Origin: Alistipes putredinis
GTDB lineage: Bacteria; Bacteroidota; Bacteroidia; Bacteroidales; Rikenellaceae
Assembly (NCBI GenBank): GCA_022009915.1
Contig: CP091730.1
Coordinates: 186,001-250,000, forward strand
DNA: 64,000 nt
Reading direction: 5' to 3'
In this document: positions 8,858 to 18,468 of the stretch, piece by piece
Position numbering within the stretch: the stretch's first letter is position 1
How the letters are laid out: each line of letters begins with the position of its first letter
Position numbers and translations under genes: made by a program
The notes under the pieces: model-generated
The model's input: the letters and a program-made list of their open reading frames with translations, nothing else
Told to the model about the DNA's origin: nothing
The model's database searches: none

Positions 8858-9757
8858 ATGCAGAAGGTAAAATTCCTGTATAATCCGCACTCAGGACGCG
8901 GACAGACCGAAGAGCACCTGTATCAGATTATCGGGCTCTACAAGAGTTACGGATACGGCATAGTTCCGTGTCCTCTGACTTTCGATGCCGGAACGGAATG
9001 CATCGCTTCTGGTCTGGACGGTTTTTGACCATATTCTGGTCGCTGGCGGCGACGGTAGCATAAATTACGTCGTCAATCATCTGCGGGCCTGCGGGGCGGA
9101 CATTCCCATTGCCATTCTGCCGACCGGAACCGCCAACGATTTCGCCAAGCTGCTGGGCATGCCGTCGAACATAGAACACGCCGTCAAAGCCATTCTGGAA
9201 GGCGAGAGGCGCAGAGTCGATTTGGGATGCGTGAACGGAACCTATTTCGTGAACGTGTGCAGCTGCGGGCTTTTCACCAACGTCTCACAGCAGACGCCTA
9301 CGGTAGCCAAGAACATCTTCGGACGGCTCTCCTACATAGTGGGCGGCGCGGTGGATTTGACCCACCTGCACAAGATGCAGCTCGACATCGTTTCCGACGG
9401 AGGAACCTTCTCGGGAGAGGCGCTCATGTTTCTGGTGTTCAACGGCAAGAGCGCTGGGAACTTCAAACTGGCCTATCGCTCGGAGGTGGACGACGGTCTG
9501 TTGGACGTGCTCGTCGTAAAGGGCGACAGCGCCATAGAGACCACACACACCTTTTTTTCCTCTATCTTTCGGGCATCGGCACAATCACGCGCAAGGACTA
9601 CACGCGCGAAATCGTGCATATCAAATGCCGCAGCCTGCACGCCGTCTGCGACAGGCTCGAACCGACGGACATAGACGGACAGCAGGGGCCCGACTTCCCG
9701 CTGGACATAGAGTGCCTTGCCGGCGGACTGAACGTAATCTGTCCTGCCAAGAAATAA
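8858..9757 (+). CDS. Diacylglycerol/lipid kinase family protein (two frameshifts)
   Basis: A DAGK-catalytic (YegS/DgkB-like) protein of about 299 aa after repair. It has a KFLYNPHSGRG nucleotide-binding start, GFDHILVAGGDGSINYVVN (the GGDGT-type motif), ILPTGTANDFAKLLGMP (PxGTxNDFA), LGCVNGTYFVNVCSCGL, then the C-terminal beta-sandwich with FLVFNGKSAGNF and DGLLDVLVVK. It would phosphorylate a membrane lipid. Breaks occur at GGTTTTTGACC (about 9020-9024, four T expected) and in the seven-T run at about 9551-9557 (five expected), both homopolymers. It is the last gene of the nfeD-apbE operon. The exact lipid substrate is unknown. Confidence 0.88.
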
Positions 9758-9760
9758 AAA

Positions 9761-9788
9761 GTCCGGAGACCGTTTTCCGGTTCCGGAC
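9761..9788 (+). terminator. Hairpin after the lipid kinase gene (weak terminator)
   Basis: GTCCGGA / TCCGGAC with an inner GACCG/CGGTT pairing lies directly after the stop and an A5 tract, but there is no clear T run. The rest of 9789-10033 contains no gene or RNA that I recognise. Confidence 0.4.
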
Positions 9789-10033
9789 CTCGATTGTCCT
9801 GCGAATATTCGACTCAAAAAATCGGCTTTGCCGCCGCCGGCCGGACTTCCACGTTCGGCTTTTGCTATTTTTTTCGAAATAATATTCTTTGCACATATCC
9901 GGCTTGCGCCGAATCCCTGTCCGGCAGACATGATAAGGAATACTCCGCCGTATGCTCACGGTCTCACGTCCGCCTTTGACCTGTCCGTTCGACACGCATC
10001 GCAAATGCCGCGCACCGAACTTTTCCGGCCGCC

Positions 10034-10234
10034 TTACTCCACGACGGTCACTTCAACGGCCTGCTTGCCCTTCTTACCCTCGCCGATTTCGAACTCGACG
10101 TTCTGGCCTTCCGTCAGACCGCGGAATCCTTTGGAGTTGATGCCCGAATAGTGGACGAACACGTCCTCTCCGGTTTCGGTCGTAATGAAGCCATAACCTT
10201 TGGCCGCATCGAACCATTTTACCTTGCCTTTCAT
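10034..10234 (-). CDS. Cold-shock domain protein (CspA family)
   Basis: 66 aa, one cold-shock domain: KGKVKWFDAAKGYGFI (RNP1) and DVFVHYSGI (RNP2), ending EGKKGKQAVEVTVV. Such proteins bind single-stranded RNA/DNA and act as RNA chaperones. Intact, monocistronic, with its own promoter. Confidence 0.97.
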   Translation of the reverse strand: MKGKVKWFDAAKGYGFITTETGEDVFVHYSGINSKGFRGLTEGQNVEFEIGEGKKGKQAVEVTVVE

Positions 10235-10258
10235 ATAAAATCAAAAATGTTTGTCCGA

Positions 10259-10289
10259 CAAAGGAACGCAAAAAATATCGTTTCGCAAA
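10259..10289 (-). promoter_or_regulatory. Promoter of the cold-shock gene
   Basis: On the minus strand TTTG (10286-10289) is followed after 19 nt by TTCCTTTG (10259-10266), one mismatch from TAnnTTTG. The leader is only about 18 nt, so the long structured 5' UTR seen in some csp genes is not evident. Confidence 0.55.
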
Positions 10290-10299
10290 CTTTTACTCC

Positions 10300-11223
10300 T
10301 TATTTATTTTCCCGTAGCCGCACAACCGCCTGATTCGTTCGTAACCGCCTCGCCGAAGCGGCGTCCGGCCCCGCCAGCGACGCGAACTCGCTCTCCGACA
10401 TCTCGGCCCACTGCCGTCGCGTGATGCGCCTCGGATCCAGTACGGGACCGAAGGCCTCGCACGTGTATTTAGGGGCTTTCCTGTTGTACGGACAGACGTT
10501 CTGACATACGTCGCATCCGAATACCCAGCCGTGCAAATCGCTCGAAACATCCGCAACCCCCTTTTCCACGGTGAGCCGCGAGATACAGCGGCGCGTATCA
10601 ATGACGCGCCGAGAGGTTATCGCCGAGTTAGGACACGCCTCGATGCACCTGCGGCATTCTCCGCAGCCGTTTCCGGCATACGGCGTATCGTACATGTCCA
10701 CCGGTGCGTCCGTAACCAGCTCGCCGAGCAGCATGAAAGAGCCGTAGCGCGGCGTCACCAGCAGCGAATTGCGGCCGATCCATCCTAATCCTGCCTCGAC
10801 GGCCCATGCCTTTTCCAGCATCGGGGCGGAGTCGGTGAAACATCGCCACGCGATGCCTGCCTGCCGCAACCCGAGCTTTTCGGCCATTTGTCCGAGCATC
10901 GACTTTATCGTGTCGTGGTAATCCGCCGTGCAGGCGTAAGAGGCTATTTTGGGTGTGTCGGGCCTCCGGTCGTACCCTTCGCTGATTTCGTTCTTATAGC
11001 TCACGGCGCACACCGCGACACTCCTTGCGTCGGGCAGCAGAAGCGACGGGTCGAGGCGTTTTTCTACCCCGCGGCGCATGTAGTCGAGCGAGGAGTCGAA
11101 TCCGCATTCGAGCCACCGGCGAAAGTCATCCTCCCTTTCGGACAGAGCCCTGCAACGTGCTATGCCGCAGAGATTAAAGCCTGATTCGAAAGCGACGGCC
11201 AGTATGTCGGAATGCAGAAGCAT
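10300..11223 (-). CDS. queG: Epoxyqueuosine reductase
   Basis: 307 aa, the usual length. QueG is a cobalamin- and 4Fe-4S-dependent cytosolic enzyme that makes the last step of queuosine synthesis on tRNA. Visible features are the N-terminal domain with CGIARCRAL; LDYMRRGVEKRLDPSLLLPDARSV; VVAVSYKN-type strand; KIASYACTADYHDTIKSMLG; the SAPMLEKAWAVEAGLGWIGRNSLLV signature; and two 4Fe-4S clusters (CGECRRCIEACPNSAI and FGCDVCQNVCPYNRKAP). The ATG at 11223 is preferred over a 30-codon upstream extension because the extension is hydrophobic and overlaps the divergent promoter region. It is divergent from the acyl-CoA ligase gene. Confidence 0.95.
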   Translation of the reverse strand: MLLHSDILAVAFESGFNLCGIARCRALSEREDDFRRWLECGFDSSLDYMRRGVEKRLDPSLLLPDARSVAVCAVSYKNEISEGYDRRPDTPKIASYACTADYHDTIKSMLGQMAEKLGLRQAGIAWRCFTDSAPMLEKAWAVEAGLGWIGRNSLLVTPRYGSFMLLGELVTDAPVDMYDTPYAGNGCGECRRCIEACPNSAITSRRVIDTRRCISRLTVEKGVADVSSDLHGWVFGCDVCQNVCPYNRKAPKYTCEAFGPVLDPRRITRRQWAEMSESEFASLAGPDAASARRLRTNQAVVRLRENK

Positions 11224-11268
11224 GGTAAGATTTATCGGCAAAAATAGCATTAAAAGAATAAAAAAAAC

Positions 11269-11276
11269 TACTTTTG
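11269..11276 (+). promoter_or_regulatory. Promoter -7 element for the acyl-CoA ligase
   Basis: TACTTTTG matches TAnnTTTG 31 nt before the ATG at 11307. No convincing -33 element. Confidence 0.4.
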
Positions 11277-11306
11277 CGTTTATAATAATAAATCTTGAGA
11301 AAGAAT

Positions 11307-12938
11307 ATGACATTCAACACTCTGAGCGAATTGTATGACAACAGTATTGAAAAAAATTCGCCTCGAAAGTTGCAAATGCTATGTTCGAAAGAGAGAGCGT
11401 AACGTTCTCCGAATTCGATAAGAGAGTAAAGAGTTTGCAGGATATACTGCTCGACGCAGGTCTGAGCAGCGGTGACAAGGTGGCGTTGCTCAGCACGAGT
11501 ATGCCCAACTGGTCGGTGTGCTATTTCGCTGTAACGACACTGGGTATGATTGTCGTACCGATACTCCCTGGATTTTCCGGACCGGAGTTCGACATGATTA
11601 TCGAACACAGCGAATCCAAGGCCCTGCTCATTTCCGACAAGCTGTTTTCTAAACTCTCCAAAACCACCATCGAAAGGCAGAACATAGTGATACGTACCAA
11701 GAATCTCGGTATAATTTCACGCAGGGCAGGACTTGCCAGAGGCGTAGTTTCCGTACCGCAGCCCGACGACATAGCTTCGATTATCTACACCTCCGGAACC
11801 ACTTCCAAGCCAAAGGGCGTAATGCTTTCGCACAAGGCCCTGTGTCTGCAAACCGACATGGCATACGATATTTTCCCGATTGACTCCGACGACTGTTTCC
11901 TGTCGATTCTGCCGATGTCGCACACCTACGAATGCTCCATAGGAATGCTCTACCCGTTCTCGCGCGGTGCATCGGTGACATATCTCGACCGGCCGCCCAC
12001 GGCATCCGTGCTTATTCCCGCATTCCGGCAGATAAGACCGACGATTATGCTCAGCGTGCCGCTGATTATCGAGAAACTGTTCCGCAGTCAGGTGCTGGCC
12101 AAGTTCTCGTCGAATGCGATATGGAGGTGGCTGTACTCCAAAAAGTGGACACGCCGCAAACTGCACCGCATAGCAGGGAATAAAATTTACAAGGTTTTTC
12201 GGTGGCCGCATCCGGTTTTTCGGCATCGGCGGTGCGAGACTCGACTCCCAAACCGAACAATTCTTGCTGGATGCCAAGTTCCCGTATGCCGTCGGCTACG
12301 GACTTACGGAAACGGCCCCGCTGCTTGCCGGCATGGTATGGCCTAAAAACAGGCTGCAATCTACCGGCTGGCCTATGAAACACGTACAACTGCGGTTGGA
12401 CAACGTCAATCCCCAAACCGGCGAGGGCGAAATCGTGGCGCTCACACCCAGTGTAATGAAAGGCTATTTCAAGAATCCGGAGGCGACCGCCGCTGCATTC
12501 ACGTCTGACGGATGGTTCAGAACCAACGACCTCGGCTGTTTCGACAAGGACGGTTATCTGTACATCAAGGGGCGTCTGAACAACATGCTGGTCGGCCCGA
12601 GCGGCGAAAAATATCTATCCCGAAGAGATTGAGAACATTCTCAACGGATTGATTTTTCGTCAGCGAATCCGTGGTGACCGAAGAAAAAGGGTAAACTGAT
12701 AGCTCTCGTAAAGTTCAATTACGAAGAGACTCGAACACAAATACTACGACCTGCGGGATAACCTTTCGGCGAAAAATGGAGGAGATTAAGGCCGACGTCG
12801 TCAAATACGTAAACTCGAAGGTGAGCAGTTTTTCACACATATCGAGAGTGGAAGAACATACGGAGGAGTTCGAGAAAACGCCGACCCAGAAAAATCAAGC
12901 GTTTCCTCTATACCAAACGCAACACCTCCGCACACTAA
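11307..12938 (+). CDS. Long-chain fatty acid-CoA ligase / AMP-binding protein (several frameshifts)
   Basis: An adenylate-forming enzyme that activates fatty acids to acyl-CoA through acyl-AMP. Motifs in order are MFERESVTFSEFDKRV, GDKVALLSTSMPNW, the P-loop YTSGTTSKPKGVMLSHKAL (A3), PMSHTYECSIGMLYPF, GYGLTETAPLLAG (A5), DGWFRTNDLGCFDKDGYLYIKGR (A7/A8) and PTQKIKRFLYTKR at the C-terminus. The reading frame changes at AAAAAAA (about 11352-11358), near 12195, near 12610 (should read GEKNIYPEEIENILNG), near 12655-12780 and at about 12893. With repair the protein is about 545 aa, slightly short for FadD but normal for Bacteroidetes homologues. A bidirectional terminator follows. Fatty-acid chain specificity is not visible. 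Confidence 0.85.
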
Positions 12939-12964
12939 CCCACCTCTGCTTCTCTGCATTACAT

Positions 12965-13001
12965 CTACAAAAGCCGGCAAACCTTTGCCGGCTTTTGTTT
13001 C
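12965..13001 (+). terminator. Bidirectional terminator between the acyl-CoA ligase and the RHS array
   Basis: ACAAAAGCCGGCAAA / TTTGCCGGCTTTTGT forms a 13-15 bp stem with a 2-nt loop. It has T-rich and A-rich flanks, so it can stop transcription from both convergent units. Confidence 0.9.
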
Positions 13002-13105
13002 CAGCTAATCGACCCGACCCGAGGCAGGCGGCCCGATGCAGTCTGTCCGAGAGCGAAATCTCAATCCTTCATTTCCACATAATATCCCGAATGCCGCCTA
13101 ATATA

Positions 13106-13141
13106 CCTCCTGCTCCTCGGTAAACTGTACACTGCCGCCGC
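13106..13141 (-). repeat. 36-bp scrap of RHS core at the distal end of the array
   Basis: This stretch is identical to part of the RHS core in the main gene (around 22980-23015) and in unit D (around 16597-16632). It encodes GGSVQFTEEQE on the minus strand. It is embedded in the ORF-like string MSYLGKGIRGGSVQFTEEQEVY and then stops. It marks where another tip cassette was once attached or where the array recombined. Apart from it and the terminator, I see no gene in 12939-13240. Confidence 0.8.
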
Positions 13142-13240
13142 GTATTCCTTTGCCCAAATAAGACATTTTTATTTATAATTAGGCAAATAATCCCACTCGG
13201 CAGGTAGCTCAATATCAGGTTCTTTGAAACGTTTTTATTT

Positions 13241-13763
13241 TTATGACATTTCCTTTCGTAATATTTTTTGCGAATAAACAATATTAAAAACATTGATTAC
13301 TGTCATATACCATATCACTAACAACGTTACATGCTTGAAATATGTTTTTTTGACACAATATTCTCGTGAGACGTTTATTACTTTCACAGGATATTCCCCT
13401 ACCGTTGCATAAAAATGAATCTTATTTAAGAGTCCATCGAACAACAACGGAGTTAAACAAAGATAATATGTACTATCAACCAAAAAGGGGGTTTTCCGCC
13501 AGACGGCACCATACGTTCTTTTCGAGAATAGAACTTGTAAATCGAATCTTCCTTTTGAGCATAGATGATATACAATCCATTATAAACATAGAGTTTTACG
13601 AATAGTGAAATTGCCGACTCTATAATAGTCTGGATGTTCAGCAAATTCAGGGCATTCGCAAGGCATAGTAATTCCTTTTTCTTTTACACATTTTCTACCG
13701 ACGCTGCATGCCATTATAAAAAACGAACAAAAAACCAATAAGAAATAGATTTTTAGTCTTCAT
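13241..13763 (-). CDS. Putative immunity lipoprotein, family 2 (unit E), frames broken
   Basis: The gene starts 8 nt after tip E. Two frame corrections give a lipoprotein signal (MKTKNLFLIGFLFVFIMAC). A Cys-containing segment (GRKCVKEKGITMPCECPEF) follows, then FTIRKTL, the shared motif YIIYAQKEDSIYKFYSRKE, a PSGGK turn, VDSTYYLCLTPLL and a hydrophobic C-terminus. Unit C has a clear paralog (YIIYAQRGDSIYRIYSRQK ... SPQGGE ... GSTYRLCLNSLF). Both copies follow a tip of the same HELxEAYEGG family, so they are probably cognate immunity proteins in the periplasm or at the inner face of the outer membrane. No known family is recognised. Confidence 0.55.
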
Positions 13764-13771
13764 GAATAATT

Positions 13772-14212
13772 TTATCTATTGAAAAGTTGATATTTACGCT
13801 CCATAATATATCTTTCTTTACCAGAAATCAAACTATTGAATAAGAACTCAATTCTTACAGCACGAAATTTATCCGTTTTATTTCCATGGACATCATATAG
13901 ATTATATTTTACTTCTTCAATTTCAGTAGCCCTATTATGGATTTCTAAATAACCTTTGTAATCTTCTTTCGAACTTGGAACCGATCTCCGCTCATCGATA
14001 GCAACCTTTCCGCCTTCATATGCCTCAGTCAATTCGTGCAACACACCTGCTCCTTTTCCGCCGGTGGCTGCGTCGAACTTTTCCATAAACTCGGGAGAAA
14101 CTATTTGTCTCGCCACGGCCGTTCCATTAGCTTCATTGTATGTATTACCCATAAATGCGCCTCCGATTACAGAGGCTTCTGTAAATATTTCAGGTAAACC
14201 CTCCAATTCCAT
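13772..14212 (-). CDS. Orphan RHS tip without core, HELxEAYEGG family (unit E)
   Basis: 146 aa, no signal peptide and no RHS core. The first ~50 residues (MELEGLPEIFTEASVIGGAF ... VSPEFMEKFDAA) are identical in protein and DNA to part of tip C. After that the two diverge but keep GVLHELTEAYEGGK, a YLEIHNRAT-like His and a C-terminal basic stretch. H-E-x-x-E could be part of a metal or catalytic site, but I cannot name the enzyme. It starts 9 nt after the stop of immunity gene D' and ends 8 nt before immunity gene E. It looks like a displaced toxin tip that can be expressed from its internal Met or recombine back onto the RHS gene. Confidence 0.65.
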   Translation of the reverse strand: MELEGLPEIFTEASVIGGAFMGNTYNEANGTAVARQIVSPEFMEKFDAATGGKGAGVLHELTEAYEGGKVAIDERRSVPSSKEDYKGYLEIHNRATEIEEVKYNLYDVHGNKTDKFRAVRIEFLFNSLISGKERYIMERKYQLFNR

Positions 14213-14219
14213 TAAAACA
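14067..14219 (-). repeat. 153-bp block identical to 17597-17749
   Basis: Every base from 14067 to 14219 matches 17597-17749. The flanks differ abruptly on both sides. The block encodes the first part of the HELxEAY-type tip (MELEGLPEIF to KFDAA). It shows recent duplication or gene conversion between unit C and unit E. Confidence 0.93.
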
Positions 14220-14221
14220 AT

Positions 14222-14926
14222 CTACTTTCGTTTCACAAACGTCTGTCCTTTCCATGAAATAGTGTCATTATGTACACGCACGTATTCACAATTTTTAATG
14301 TAGTATTTTTCGAAATAAGAGTTGTGCAGCGGAATATTTATAATGCAAACATTAATATTTTTGCGTAATAACATCTTTCCTAAAATAGACTGTAAATTCG
14401 CTAAGTCCATAAAAACGCCCGAAAGAGGCATGTTCCTTTTTATTTTCTCGTGGTGTAATTTGAATATAATCAATATGAGCCCAGTTATTCAGGGAATACA
14501 AATTCGCTTTTATCTTTCGAATATACAATCATTTTTATGACTTGCTTCGAGAATCCTTTTTGCGTTCCTGAAATAACTATATTTAGTTCCGACTTCGTAT
14601 ATGGAATTGAAAAACAAATCTTATACTATCAGCAGACAGACATGAATCAACAGCCGTTGATACATTCATATTCTTGAATGGTAAATCTGCATAATTCTCT
14701 GTCGATTTTTATTTCGATGAATTGATCATCTATCTGAATCCATGAACACTCTGCAAGTGTATCATTGCTCCACCCCGCTTCCGATTCCATATAATAGAAT
14801 CTATCATCAGTTATCAATACCTTATTCTTGGAATTATTGATATCATGATACAGCCCCTTGATTTTTATTATGCAAATTATTAGAGACGATAGCCATAAAG
14901 CTCAGTAATATAAGTGCACACTTCAT
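14222..14926 (-). CDS. Putative immunity protein, family 1 (copy D'), frames broken
   Basis: Frames join into a protein with a signal-like start (MKCALILLSFMAIVSNN), then KIKGLYHDINNSKNKVLITD, DDRFYYMES, LAECSWIQIDDQFIEI, and the C-terminal signature YFEKYYIKNCEYVRVHND then ISWKGQTFVKRK. These are the same N- and C-terminal motifs as in the other four family-1 proteins. It directly follows immunity gene D and has no tip of its own before it, so it may protect against a toxin whose tip has been lost. At least three indels break it. Real decay cannot be excluded. Confidence 0.5.
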
Positions 14927-14997
14927 CTGAATCATTATTTATTTTGATCAATTTTTTTATCAACATACAATACCTGATTGATTTTTTTCAGTCTAAT

Positions 14998-15735
14998 TTA
15001 TATCCATAACGTTTGAGTATTCTCTTGGCTTTTGAAATTCGCTTTTTTGTATGTACGGCCTTTCCACAAAATCTCATTTCCTCTTACTCGTGCATACTCT
15101 TTGTCCACATAGAATCTTTCAAAATAATCCTCTAATGGCATTTGCATCTCTACCCTTATAAAATTTACATCTTTATTTACGGCATAAACAGGAGATTCAT
15201 ATCGTTGCAAACTATGACATAATAAATCGTTAAACAATTCCGTAATTTCAATATCGAAACAAAACTTTTCGATGTCACGAGGCAGCATAATAGTATTGGA
15301 TTTGTCATAGTACTCCATGACATAAGGCGAGCCCGACTTTTCAGTATGAATATTTATACAGAATCCTTCTATATGTTTAATTACGAATTGTATCGTAATA
15401 CTGTCCATGGGCCTGACAGAATCATAAATCTGCGATATTTTCGTTTTCGCAGCCATCTCTTCGACAGGCGATTTTGAATTATTCAGTTCTATAAATTCTT
15501 TGCCAATCCATTTGAATTCACACTCGGCAAGCGTATCGTTATATCTTATTGGAAAGTGATATTGCGGTATCATATATGTAAATTCGTTTCCGGAAATAGC
15601 AATATAGTCCTCCCGAGAGAAAAGTCCCGGAACATCTTTATATACAGGGAAACCCATATAAATACCGTCAAGTTTTTTCTGCGCATTAACAGAAGAACAT
15701 AGGAACAATAAGAACAAACCTACAAATCGTCTCAT
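14998..15735 (-). CDS. Putative immunity protein, family 1 (unit D), intact
   Basis: 245 aa, intact, starting 21 nt after tip D. It has a Sec signal peptide (MRRFVGLFLLFLCSSVNAQ, cleavage after NAQ). The family-1 N-terminal part is LDGIYMG ... NEFTYMI ... LAECEFKWIGKEFIELNNS, and the middle is beta-rich. The C-terminal signature is YFERFYVDKEYARVRGNEIL followed by WKGRTYKKA. The signal peptide places it outside the cytoplasm, which suggests that the partner toxin acts in the cell envelope. I do not recognise the family. Confidence 0.65.
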   Translation of the reverse strand: MRRFVGLFLLFLCSSVNAQKKLDGIYMGFPVYKDVPGLFSREDYIAISGNEFTYMIPQYHFPIRYNDTLAECEFKWIGKEFIELNNSKSPVEEMAAKTKISQIYDSVRPMDSITIQFVIKHIEGFCINIHTEKSGSPYVMEYYDKSNTIMLPRDIEKFCFDIEITELFNDLLCHSLQRYESPVYAVNKDVNFIRVEMQMPLEDYFERFYVDKEYARVRGNEILWKGRTYKKANFKSQENTQTLWI

Positions 15736-15756
15736 ACCATCACAAATTTAACAAAA

Positions 15757-16725
15757 TCACTTTGGAGAGCCATATACTCTACCTGCACCTCCTCGCCTAT
15801 TAGGATCCTTAATATTCATAACCTTGAATATATCTATTTCTTCAATACCATTATAAATTGTAAATGGTAATGATGCAGGGATCATACGAATACTGCTTCC
15901 TATATGCATTCACTTCCATCATCATCCGTTCTTCATATGTTTTCCCGACGTTCAGCAAAAATCCACCCTTATCAAATCTTAGCTCCCCATCATCTAAACC
16001 TTGTACGACATGATCAATCTCGTGTATATATGTCGCCATATTCAAACCTTCTATATATACTACACCGTCATCACCCATTCTTACACGATTATAATTAGTC
16101 ATGGAAGGTTGTGCCAAATCATAAATATGATCGTCGGCCTCCAATAAATAAACAGATTCCAAACTCTCATTTAACTCTTTAATACGTGTTTCGTTGTCCT
16201 TCTTACGACTTTCTAACTTCTTTGTATTTTTTCCTAATGTTTGGTTATGATCTATCCTCCCTTGCAATCGTTGATTATATGTTTTTTTATCTGATTCAAT
16301 TTTTCTGAATGCTATTTATAATATGTTCCATTACTCTGGGATATCTTCATTTTTCTACCGTCCGGATCTGTTCCCATTACCGGATTATTAGCACAATACA
16401 AATATGGATTTATAAATTGTTTTTCGGGATCTTGGGCGAACCATCTGCCGTAAAGCGGATTGTAGTAGCGGGCACCGAAATCGTACACACCTTCGTAGGC
16501 ATCCGAGAAATCGGAGTAGAGTTCCTTGCCGTTGTAAAGGTAAGGGTTATCGCCTCCGATTTTGCTTATCGTCTGACCAAGTGGGTCGTAGTGCGCCTCC
16601 TGCTCCTCGGTAAACTGTACACTGCCGCCGCTACCCTTAAAGGCACGCGACACCAAGCGGACATTGCCTAAATAATCCCGGAAGAAGTACTTGTAATGGT
16701 AGTTGCCGCCGCTTTTCGTAACCAT
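15757..16725 (-). CDS. Orphan RHS core fragment with HExxH tip (unit D), frames broken
   Basis: It starts at an internal Met (MVTKSGGNYHYKYFFRDYLG) with ~120 residues of RHS core. The core includes NPYLYNGKELYSDFSDAYEG, YDFGARYYNPLYGRWFAQDP and PVMGTDPDGR, the usual hyperconserved RHS end. The unique tip follows: a charged helical linker (NTKKLESRKKDNETRIKELN), then GLNMATYIHEIDHVVQGLDD (HEIDH at 16010-16024), then MEVNAYRKQYSYDPCI and, after a frame correction, IYNGIEEIDIFKVMNIKD. HExxH with a downstream E-x-x-A-Y suggests a zincin-type metallopeptidase. The unit has no signal peptide and no shell-forming repeats, so it is a displaced cassette. Immunity gene D follows 21 nt later. Confidence 0.7.
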
Positions 16726-16849
16726 TTGTATTTAGAACAACTATCGTTTTTGGATTAGCAGCATTTCCCGGACGAATCTTATTGATATCCTTGGGTAATT
16801 TTTATTTTGGGTTCTTTCATTCGTTTTTCTGTATTTATACTTATATTCA

Positions 16850-17283
16850 TCATCTTTTCAAACATTTTTCATATACTCGTTTACCGTATATATTATTAGC
16901 GTAAAACGCATTGAACACACAATAATCCGGCATAATTATCATTTTAATGCAACGGCCCTGAATACAACGGGCAAAATGGGCCCAGCTACGAAGAATCCCT
17001 TTCGTAAATAACGAGTTTAAACAAAGACGATACGTGCTGCCAACACGAATTATTTCTCCTCCTTGTGGTGACTCGTTTTTTCTGCCGCGAATAAATTCTA
17101 TAAATAGAATCGCCCCTTTGGGCATAAATTATATACATACTATCATAAAAGATCAATTCTTCTGATAGTGAAATTATCTACAATATCACTTTTGCATTGA
17201 GCCCTGGCAGGAAAAAAACATAATTCAAAAAGATGAAAATTCCGATTGTCAATACATGTAAAAAAACGTTTGTTTGATTTCAT
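16850..17283 (-). CDS. Putative immunity protein, family 2 (unit C), frames broken
   Basis: Starts MKSNKRFFTCIDN, about 12 nt after the inferred end of tip C. After one frame correction it reads DNFTIRRIDLYDSMYIIYAQ then RGDSIYRIYSRQ, then NESPQGGEIIRVGSTYRLCL and a hydrophobic C-terminus. It parallels the unit E protein (13241-13763) along its length. Both family-2 proteins sit next to HELxEAYEGG tips, which supports a specific pairing. The residual 16726-16849 before unit D has no separate gene. Confidence 0.5.
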
Positions 17284-17295
17284 AATTGATTATTT

Positions 17296-18405
17296 TTTTA
17301 ATTGATTTGAATGGTCCCCTCATTATATCATTGGGCACAAAACCTGTTCCGACTCGTTTTCTATAATACAAATGAATCTGCACCGCATCTGTCTCTATTT
17401 TTTTGTAATTTCATTCATTCTATTTAAATAATAATATTCCACATCTGGAACATATGTAGATTTAGTGTGAAACCGCATATAGTTCAGTTCATCCACACTC
17501 GAATTAGGCATAGACCACTGTTCTTTAACAGCAGCCTTTCCACCTTCATATGCCTCTAACAATTCATGAACAGCTCCGGCCCCCGGATCGTTCATCGCTG
17601 CGTCGAACTTTTCCATAAACTCGGGAGAAACTATTTGTCTCGCCACGGCCGTTCCATTAGCTTCATTGTATGTATTACCCATAAATGCGCCTCCGATTAC
17701 AGAGGCTTCTGTAAATATTTCAGGTAAACCCTCCAATTCCATTAAAACAGATATTTTCTTGTCATCAATCGCATCCGTTACTCTCTTTGTTTTGGAGTCT
17801 ATTTTCTTCTTGGGATTAATAACCGTATAGGTAAGTACATTGTCTTTTTATCGATATTTTTTTACATTCTTTACTGCCGATTGTAGTTGCTTTTACGAGC
17901 ATCTGCTGCAATTTCAACTCTCCTGTCGGAATCACTCTGCGTCCGTCCGGATCTGTTCCCATTACCGGATTATTAGCACAATACAAATATGGATTTATAA
18001 ATTGTTTTTCGGGATCTTGGGCAAACCATCTGCCGTAGAGAGGGTTGTAGTAGCGGGCACCGAAGTCGTACACACCTTCGTAGGCATCCGAGAAATCGGA
18101 GTAGAGTTCCTTGCCGTTGTAAAGGTAAGGATTATCGTTACCGATTTTTGCTTATCGCCAGCCCAAGAGGGTCATAATTGGTAAATTGCTCTTCTTGGTA
18201 GCCGCCGCTTTTGGAACAACTCAACACATCCCTGACGTTGCCCAGATAGTCGCGCAGGAAATATTTGTAATAGTAGTTGCCGCCGCTTTTTCGTAACAAC
18301 ACCCTCAGGCGTGGACATATCCCTGAGTGTGCGGGCAGCAGGATTGCTGCCCTGCGACACATACGTGAATGCTCCGTTGTTATTATGGGTGTTTATCTGC
18401 ATCAT
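17296..18405 (-). CDS. Orphan RHS core fragment with HELxEAYEGG tip (unit C), frames broken
   Basis: It contains the longest displaced core: NNGAFTYVSQGSNPAARTLR, STPEGVVTK, YYKYFLRDYLGNVRDVLSCS, the variant YQEEQFTNYDPLGLAISKNR, then YLYNGKELYSDFSDAYEG, DFGARYYNPLYGRWFAQDPE and MGTDPDGRRV. The tip continues TGELKLQQMLVKATTIGSK ... MELEGLPEIFTEASVIGGAF ... GAVHELLEAYEGGKAAVKEQ (HELLE at 17564-17578) ... and, after a poly-A frame change, ETDAVQIHLYYRKRVGTGF to SIKK. The inferred stop near 17296 leaves ~12 nt to immunity gene C. The tip has the same family as tip E. Its activity is unknown; HExxE could be a variant metal site. Confidence 0.65.
17597..17749 (-). repeat. 153-bp block identical to 14067-14219
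   Basis: Second copy of the identical tip segment, inside unit C. Because this copy still has the RHS core in front of it, unit C is the likelier donor and unit E the derivative. Confidence 0.93.
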
Positions 18406-18468
18406 CCACTAAACATATAGGCGATATAAAGATAACAAATTCAGACGGATATTCCTTTGGATTGTCGG

